Origin: Candidatus Mycobacterium wuenschmannii
Lineage (GTDB): Bacteria; Actinomycetota; Actinomycetes; Mycobacteriales; Mycobacteriaceae
Assembly (NCBI RefSeq): GCF_030252325.1
Contig: NZ_CP126981.1
Location: 434,001-498,000 of the forward strand
DNA length: 64,000 nt
Direction of reading: 5' to 3'
Shown: piece after piece, positions 60,582 through 64,000 of the stretch
How the letters are laid out: every line of letters starts with the position of its first letter
How positions within the stretch are numbered: position 1 is the stretch's first letter
Made by a program: the position numbers and the translations under genes
Notes under the pieces: generated by a model
Database searches by the model: none
What the model saw: only the letters and a program-made list of their open reading frames with translations
What the model was told of the DNA's origin: nothing

Positions 60582-61103
60582 TCAGAGCACCAGCAGCATC
60601 CGGGAGTTGCCCAAGGTGTTCGGCTTGACGTAGCTCAGGTCGAGGAATTCGGCGACGCCGATGTCGTAGGAGCGCTGCATTTCCTCGTACACGTCGTGTG
60701 GCACCGGGGTGCCTTCGATCTCGGTGAAGCCATGCCTGCTGAAGAACTCGGTCTCGAAAGTCAGCACGAACAGCCGCTGGAGCTGGAGATCGCGCGCGAC
60801 GCGCAAGAGTTGGTCGACGATCGCGTGACCGATGCCGCGCCCGGTCAGGGACGGATCGACGGCCACCGTGCGGACCTCGCCGAGATCGGCCCACAACACA
60901 TGCAGTGCGCCGCAGCCGACGACCTTGCCGTCGTACTCGGCGACCCAGAACTCCTGGACGGCTTCGTACAGCGTCACCAGATTCTTTTCCAGCAGTATCT
61001 TGCCGGCGTAGGTGTCCACCAGATGCTTGATCAGGGGGACGTCGGACGTGTGCGCGCGCCGGATCGTCGGGCCGTTGGCCGGGTCTCCGCTGGCGGCATT
61101 CAC
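60582..61103 (-). CDS. argA: N-acetylglutamate synthase ArgA (GNAT type)
   Basis: First step of arginine biosynthesis, acetyl transfer from acetyl-CoA to glutamate. 173 residues, a stand-alone GNAT domain as in M. tuberculosis Rv2747. Acetyl-CoA loop: VDPSLTGRGIGHAIVDQLL. The start is GTG 61103, with TACTCT ending seven bases upstream on the minus strand, so a leaderless transcript is likely. Confidence 0.93.
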   Translation of the reverse strand: MNAASGDPANGPTIRRAHTSDVPLIKHLVDTYAGKILLEKNLVTLYEAVQEFWVAEYDGKVVGCGALHVLWADLGEVRTVAVDPSLTGRGIGHAIVDQLLRVARDLQLQRLFVLTFETEFFSRHGFTEIEGTPVPHDVYEEMQRSYDIGVAEFLDLSYVKPNTLGNSRMLLVL

Positions 61104-61158
61104 GAATTGCAGAGTATCGGTTTGAGCCCCCCTGGCCGGTAACCGATATTCTGTTGCC

Positions 61159-61755
61159 GTGTCGGGGCAGCCTCAACCAGGTCCGGTGGTCCCGCGTGTT
61201 CGGGTGACCAATCTCGCCAACGTGCTCACGCTGCTGCGCCTCGTCTTGGTGCCGGTCTTCCTGCTGGCGCTGTTCGCCGGCAACGGACACGAAACGCCAA
61301 GCCGCATCATCGCTTTCGTGGTGTTCGCCGTCGCGGTCATCACCGACCGCTTCGACGGCGCCCTGGCGCGCAACTACGGGATGGTGACGGAGTTCGGCAC
61401 AATGGCCGACCCGATCGCCGACAAGACGCTGATCGGCGCCGCGCTGATCGGCCTGTCGATGCTGGGCGACCTGCACTGGTGGGTGACGGTGGTCATCCTG
61501 GCACGCGAGGTCGGGATCACTGTGCTGCGCTTCGTGATGTTGCGCCACGGCGTCATCCCCGCCAGTCGCGGCGGCAAGCTCAAGACCCTGGTCCAGGCCG
61601 TCGCGATCGGGCTATTCGTGCTACCGGTGTCCGGATCGTGGCTGCTGGCGGCCTGGGTGATGATGGCCGCCGCGATCGTGTTGACCGTGCTCACCGGGTT
61701 GGATTACGTGGTCTCCGCCGTCAGGGACAGCCGTGGACGATCCGCTGCTGACTGA
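61159..61755 (+). CDS. pgsA3: CDP-alcohol phosphatidyltransferase PgsA3-like
   Basis: 198 residues, six transmembrane helices. The CDP-OH-P signature is complete: DGALARN, eight residues, then GTMADPIADK with the three catalytic/metal aspartates. Probably a phosphatidylglycerophosphate synthase or related phospholipid enzyme (Rv2746c). GTG 61159 follows TATTCT (61147-61152) by six bases. Overlaps cinA by 23 bases. Confidence 0.92.
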   Translation: MSGQPQPGPVVPRVRVTNLANVLTLLRLVLVPVFLLALFAGNGHETPSRIIAFVVFAVAVITDRFDGALARNYGMVTEFGTMADPIADKTLIGAALIGLSMLGDLHWWVTVVILAREVGITVLRFVMLRHGVIPASRGGKLKTLVQAVAIGLFVLPVSGSWLLAAWVMMAAAIVLTVLTGLDYVVSAVRDSRGRSAAD

Positions 61756-62221
61756 GGATGCACGGGGCCTGGTCGCGGATCTGACCGTTCGACAGCAGAG
61801 CGTGGCGACCGCCGAGTCGCTGACCGCCGGGTTGCTCGCCGCCACCCTGGCCGGCGTCCCGGGCGCCAGCGAGGTGCTGCGGGGCGGGCTGGTCACCTAC
61901 ACCGAGCAGACCAAGATCCTGCTGGCCGGGGTTGCGCCGCAAATACTCGCCGATGTCGGGCCGGTTGCCGCGCCGACCGCGCGGGCGCTGGCGGTCGGCG
62001 CCCGTCAACGCTGCGACGCGACCTGGGGTGTCGGCCTGACCGGCGTCGCCGGGCCGGAACCGCACGGCGGGCACGACGTGGGCACGGTGTTCATGGGTTT
62101 GGCCGGTCCGGTCGACACCAAGGTCGTCGAGCTGCGGCTATCCGGATCGCGGTGGGACATCAGACTCGCCGCCGTGCGCGAGTCGATCACCCGGCTGCGT
62201 GCCCTGATCGCCGCGCCGTAG
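61733..62221 (+). CDS. CinA C-terminal-type nicotinamide-nucleotide amidohydrolase
   Basis: 162 residues containing only the CinA amidase domain (PncC): AESLTAGLLAATLAGVPGASEVLRGGLVTY and TGVAGPEPHGGHDVGTVF. Deamidates NMN to nicotinate mononucleotide, recycling NAD breakdown products. GTG start within the end of pgsA3, hence co-expressed. It lies directly upstream of clgR. Confidence 0.9.
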   Translation: MDDPLLTEDARGLVADLTVRQQSVATAESLTAGLLAATLAGVPGASEVLRGGLVTYTEQTKILLAGVAPQILADVGPVAAPTARALAVGARQRCDATWGVGLTGVAGPEPHGGHDVGTVFMGLAGPVDTKVVELRLSGSRWDIRLAAVRESITRLRALIAAP

Positions 62222-62227
62222 TGCCCG

Positions 62228-62254
62228 GGAACCATTCGCTGCGCCGTGCACGTT
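62228..62254 (+). promoter_or_regulatory. Putative SigE/SigH-type promoter of clgR
   Basis: GGAAC (62228-62232) and CGTT (62251-62254) are 18 bases apart, close to the extracytoplasmic sigma E pattern. In M. tuberculosis the clgR-pspA-pspM operon is SigE-dependent, so this is the expected envelope-stress promoter, about 40 bases before the clgR ATG. Confidence 0.6.
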
Positions 62255-62292
62255 GACCTGTTGGACCACTGACCGGACCGAAGGAGAGCCCG

Positions 62293-62631
62293 ATGCCGTC
62301 ACTGCTGCGCGAAGTTCTCGGCGACGTACTGCGTGAAGCCCGCATCACCCAAGGCCGCACGCTGCGACAGGTCTCCGACACCGCGCGGGTGAGCCTCGGG
62401 TACCTCTCGGAGGTCGAGCGCGGCCGCAAAGAGGCGTCCAGTGAGTTGCTCAGCGCGATCTGCGACGCGCTGGACGTTCCGCTTTCGCAGCTGCTCACCG
62501 ACGCCAGCGAACAACTTGCCGGCCAGGAGTCGGTGCAGAAACGCGCCCACGCCGCCGCGCCGACTGCGGCCAACATCGACGTCAGCACCAAGGTCGTCAT
62601 TCCGCCGGTCGCGTCGCTAGCTATTGCCTGA
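62293..62631 (+). CDS. clgR: Transcriptional regulator ClgR
   Basis: 112 residues with a Cro/C1-type HTH ([32 protein letters not shown]). ClgR activates clp protease genes and the psp response in actinobacteria and is controlled by proteolysis; the Ala-rich C-terminus (ASLAIA) fits a Clp degron. Shine-Dalgarno AAGGAGAG. First gene of the clgR-pspA-pspM operon. Confidence 0.94.
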   Translation: MPSLLREVLGDVLREARITQGRTLRQVSDTARVSLGYLSEVERGRKEASSELLSAICDALDVPLSQLLTDASEQLAGQESVQKRAHAAAPTAANIDVSTKVVIPPVASLAIA

Positions 62632-62694
62632 GTCAGGGGAGACGATAGGTTGGGCCTGACGGCAGACATCGACACACGAAGGCGGAGCTAACTG

Positions 62695-63522
62695 ATGGCC
62701 AACCCGTTCGTCAAAGCGTGGAAATACGTCATGGCGCTGTTCAACGCGAAGATCGACGAGCACGCCGACCCCAAGGTGCAGATCCAGCAGGCCATCGAGG
62801 AAGCGCAACGCCAGCACCAGGCGCTGACCCAACAGGCCGCGCAGGTGATCGGCAACCAGCGTCAGCTCGAGATGCGGCTCAACCGCCAGCTGGCCGACAT
62901 CGAGAAGCTGCAGGTCAACGTCCGCCAGGCGGTCACGCTGGCCGACAAGGCCACGGCAGACGGTGACGCCGCCAAGGCCACCGAATACAACAACGCCGCC
63001 GAGGCGTTTGCCGCGCAGTTGGTGACCGCCGAGCAGAGCGTGGAAGACCTCAAGGTGCTGCACGACCAGGCGCTCGGCTCCGCCGCGCAGGCCAAGAAGG
63101 CGGTCGAGCAGAACGCAATGGTGCTGCAGCAGAAGATCGCCGAGCGCACCAAGCTGCTCAGCCAGCTCGAGCAGGCCAAGATGCAGGAGCAGGTCAGCAA
63201 GTCGCTGCGGTCGATGAGTGAGATCGCCGCGCCCGGCACCACGCCGAACCTCGATGAGGTCCGCGACAAGATCGAGCGCCGCTACGCCAACGCGCTCGGC
63301 CAGGCCGAGCTGGCCCAGAGTTCGGTACAGGGCCGGATGATCGAGGTCCAGCAAGCCGGTGTCGAGATGGCCGGTCACTCCCGCCTGGAGCAGATCCGGG
63401 CATCGATGCGTGGCGAGGCACTCCCGGCCGGCGGTGCGAGCGCAGCCGACCCGGCCGCCACCCCCGGCACACCCGCCGCGGCGCCGCAGGCCGCGCCCAC
63501 CGAAAAGCCTCTCGGCCAGTAG
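62695..63522 (+). CDS. pspA: PspA/IM30 phage-shock protein (35-kDa antigen)
   Basis: 275 residues, almost all coiled-coil helix: N-terminal amphipathic [19 protein letters not shown], then the heptad-rich core, and a C-terminal Ala/Pro-rich tail after about residue 235. It binds stressed inner membrane and sequesters ClgR (Rv2744c). A ribosome site GGCGGAG lies before the ATG. Downstream gene pspM follows after 14 bases. Confidence 0.95.
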   Translation: MANPFVKAWKYVMALFNAKIDEHADPKVQIQQAIEEAQRQHQALTQQAAQVIGNQRQLEMRLNRQLADIEKLQVNVRQAVTLADKATADGDAAKATEYNNAAEAFAAQLVTAEQSVEDLKVLHDQALGSAAQAKKAVEQNAMVLQQKIAERTKLLSQLEQAKMQEQVSKSLRSMSEIAAPGTTPNLDEVRDKIERRYANALGQAELAQSSVQGRMIEVQQAGVEMAGHSRLEQIRASMRGEALPAGGASAADPAATPGTPAAAPQAAPTEKPLGQ

Positions 63523-63536
63523 GGGCGGGCAAGCGC

Positions 63537-64000
63537 ATGGCGGTGCCGTCCGAACGCAGCGGTCTCCTACGGAGCCTGCTGCTGCGCGGTCTCGACACGG
63601 CCAGCGACATCTCGGAGTTGGTGTTTCAAAAGATCAGCGCCGCAACCGATCCGCGGGAACGACAGCTACGACGCCGGCGTCGCGCGCTGCGCTGGGGGCT
63701 GATCTTCGCCGCCGGGACGGTGTTCTGGGCCGCGGTGACCGCGATCCTTGCGGCGTGGGGCTGGTTCGCACTGCTGCTGCAGATCACCGGGGGAGTCGCC
63801 GTCGCACAGGCGATGACCGCCACCCTGCTGCTGATCCGCTACCGCTGGCTGAAGGCCGATCCGCTGCCCGCCCAGCGGCCCACGAACATCCGGCGGCTGC
63901 CACCGCCGAGTTCGGCGGCGCGACCGGCGATGTACGCGCTCGGCGCTTCGGAGCGCGGCTTCTTCTCGTTGTTGGGGGTGATGGAACGCGGCAACATGTT
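63537..64000 (+). CDS. pspM: Membrane protein PspM (Rv2743c-like), 3' truncated by window edge
   Basis: Starts at ATG 63537; 154 codons visible, no stop before the window ends. N-terminal basic cytoplasmic part (RGLDTASDISELVFQ, then RRRRRALRWG), two transmembrane helices at about residues 60-100, then a cytoplasmic segment. Equivalent to PspM, which anchors PspA and tunes ClgR in M. tuberculosis. Function by synteny. Confidence 0.85.
   Translation, partial: MAVPSERSGLLRSLLLRGLDTASDISELVFQKISAATDPRERQLRRRRRALRWGLIFAAGTVFWAAVTAILAAWGWFALLLQITGGVAVAQAMTATLLLIRYRWLKADPLPAQRPTNIRRLPPPSSAARPAMYALGASERGFFSLLGVMERGNM

Noticed and set aside
59593..61548. Lipoprotein gene extended upstream to 651 codons
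   Set aside because: The extension runs out of frame through argA and antisense to pgsA3; the lipobox signal peptide at 60579 marks the true start.

Overview
The window is chromosomal DNA from a mycobacterium (Mycobacterium or Mycolicibacterium). It is GC-rich, uses many GTG starts, and has the gene order I recall for the M. tuberculosis Rv2788 to Rv2743c segment: mntR/sirR, ribF, rpsO, pnp, pepR, a nitronate monooxygenase, ald/aldR, dapB, thyA-dfrA, thyX-dapA-rnj, ftsK, argA, pgsA3, clgR-pspA-pspM. Several blocks that I do not associate with that M. tuberculosis segment interrupt this backbone. Gene names rest on recognised motifs, lengths and synteny from memory; no database search was run.

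Layout. 1-4 kb: two short-chain dehydrogenases and a cytochrome P450 with a divergent AraC regulator. 4-12.8 kb: core genes (metal-dependent regulator, riboflavin kinase/FAD synthetase, ribosomal protein S15, polynucleotide phosphorylase, M16 peptidase, nitronate monooxygenase, alanine dehydrogenase with its Lrp-type regulator). 12.8-16.6 kb: a three-gene oxidative operon (predicted metal-dependent hydrolase, EphD-like epoxide hydrolase/SDR fusion, flavin/2Fe-2S reductase) behind a large palindrome. 16.6-19.8 kb: a secreted protein, a 13E12-type HNH gene with a LexA box on its start codon, dapB and a small membrane protein. 19.8-24.3 kb: a flavodoxin-like gene cut exactly in two by about 4.07 kb of foreign DNA. 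The insert carries a DUF4238 protein, an intact flavodoxin paralogue, a HicA/HicB pair, an unknown 390-residue protein and what looks like the tail of a phage terminase. 24.3-36.9 kb: tandem cupins, a single-chain acyl-CoA carboxylase operon with two SDRs and two acyl-CoA dehydrogenases, an aldo/keto reductase, a frameshifted LLM oxidoreductase, and a divergent GlxA-type regulator/HD protein pair. 36.9-40.3 kb: dienelactone hydrolase, thyA, dfrA and an AlkX/YcaQ-type glycosylase.

40.2-49.3 kb is the most unusual region. Two divergent operons have every internal gene pair overlapping by four bases. One encodes an unknown 467-residue protein, a small beta-sandwich-like protein, a class III cyclase/AAA-type ATPase and a carotenoid-desaturase-like flavoprotein. 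The other encodes a second beta-sandwich-like protein and a polyprenyl diphosphate synthase. I read this as a prenyl-lipid or terpenoid-related system of unknown product. 49.3-64 kb returns to core genes (thyX, dapA, RNase J, ftsK, argA, pgsA3, cinA, and the clgR-pspA-pspM envelope-stress operon), with an added sugar transporter and lipoprotein.

A recurrent regulatory theme is that about fifteen genes have a TANNNT -10 hexamer only 6-7 bases before the start codon, without a Shine-Dalgarno sequence. This is the signature of leaderless mycobacterial transcripts. In at least two cases (aldR and the HNH gene) a palindromic operator lies across the start codon. No rRNA, tRNA, CRISPR array or transposase gene was seen.
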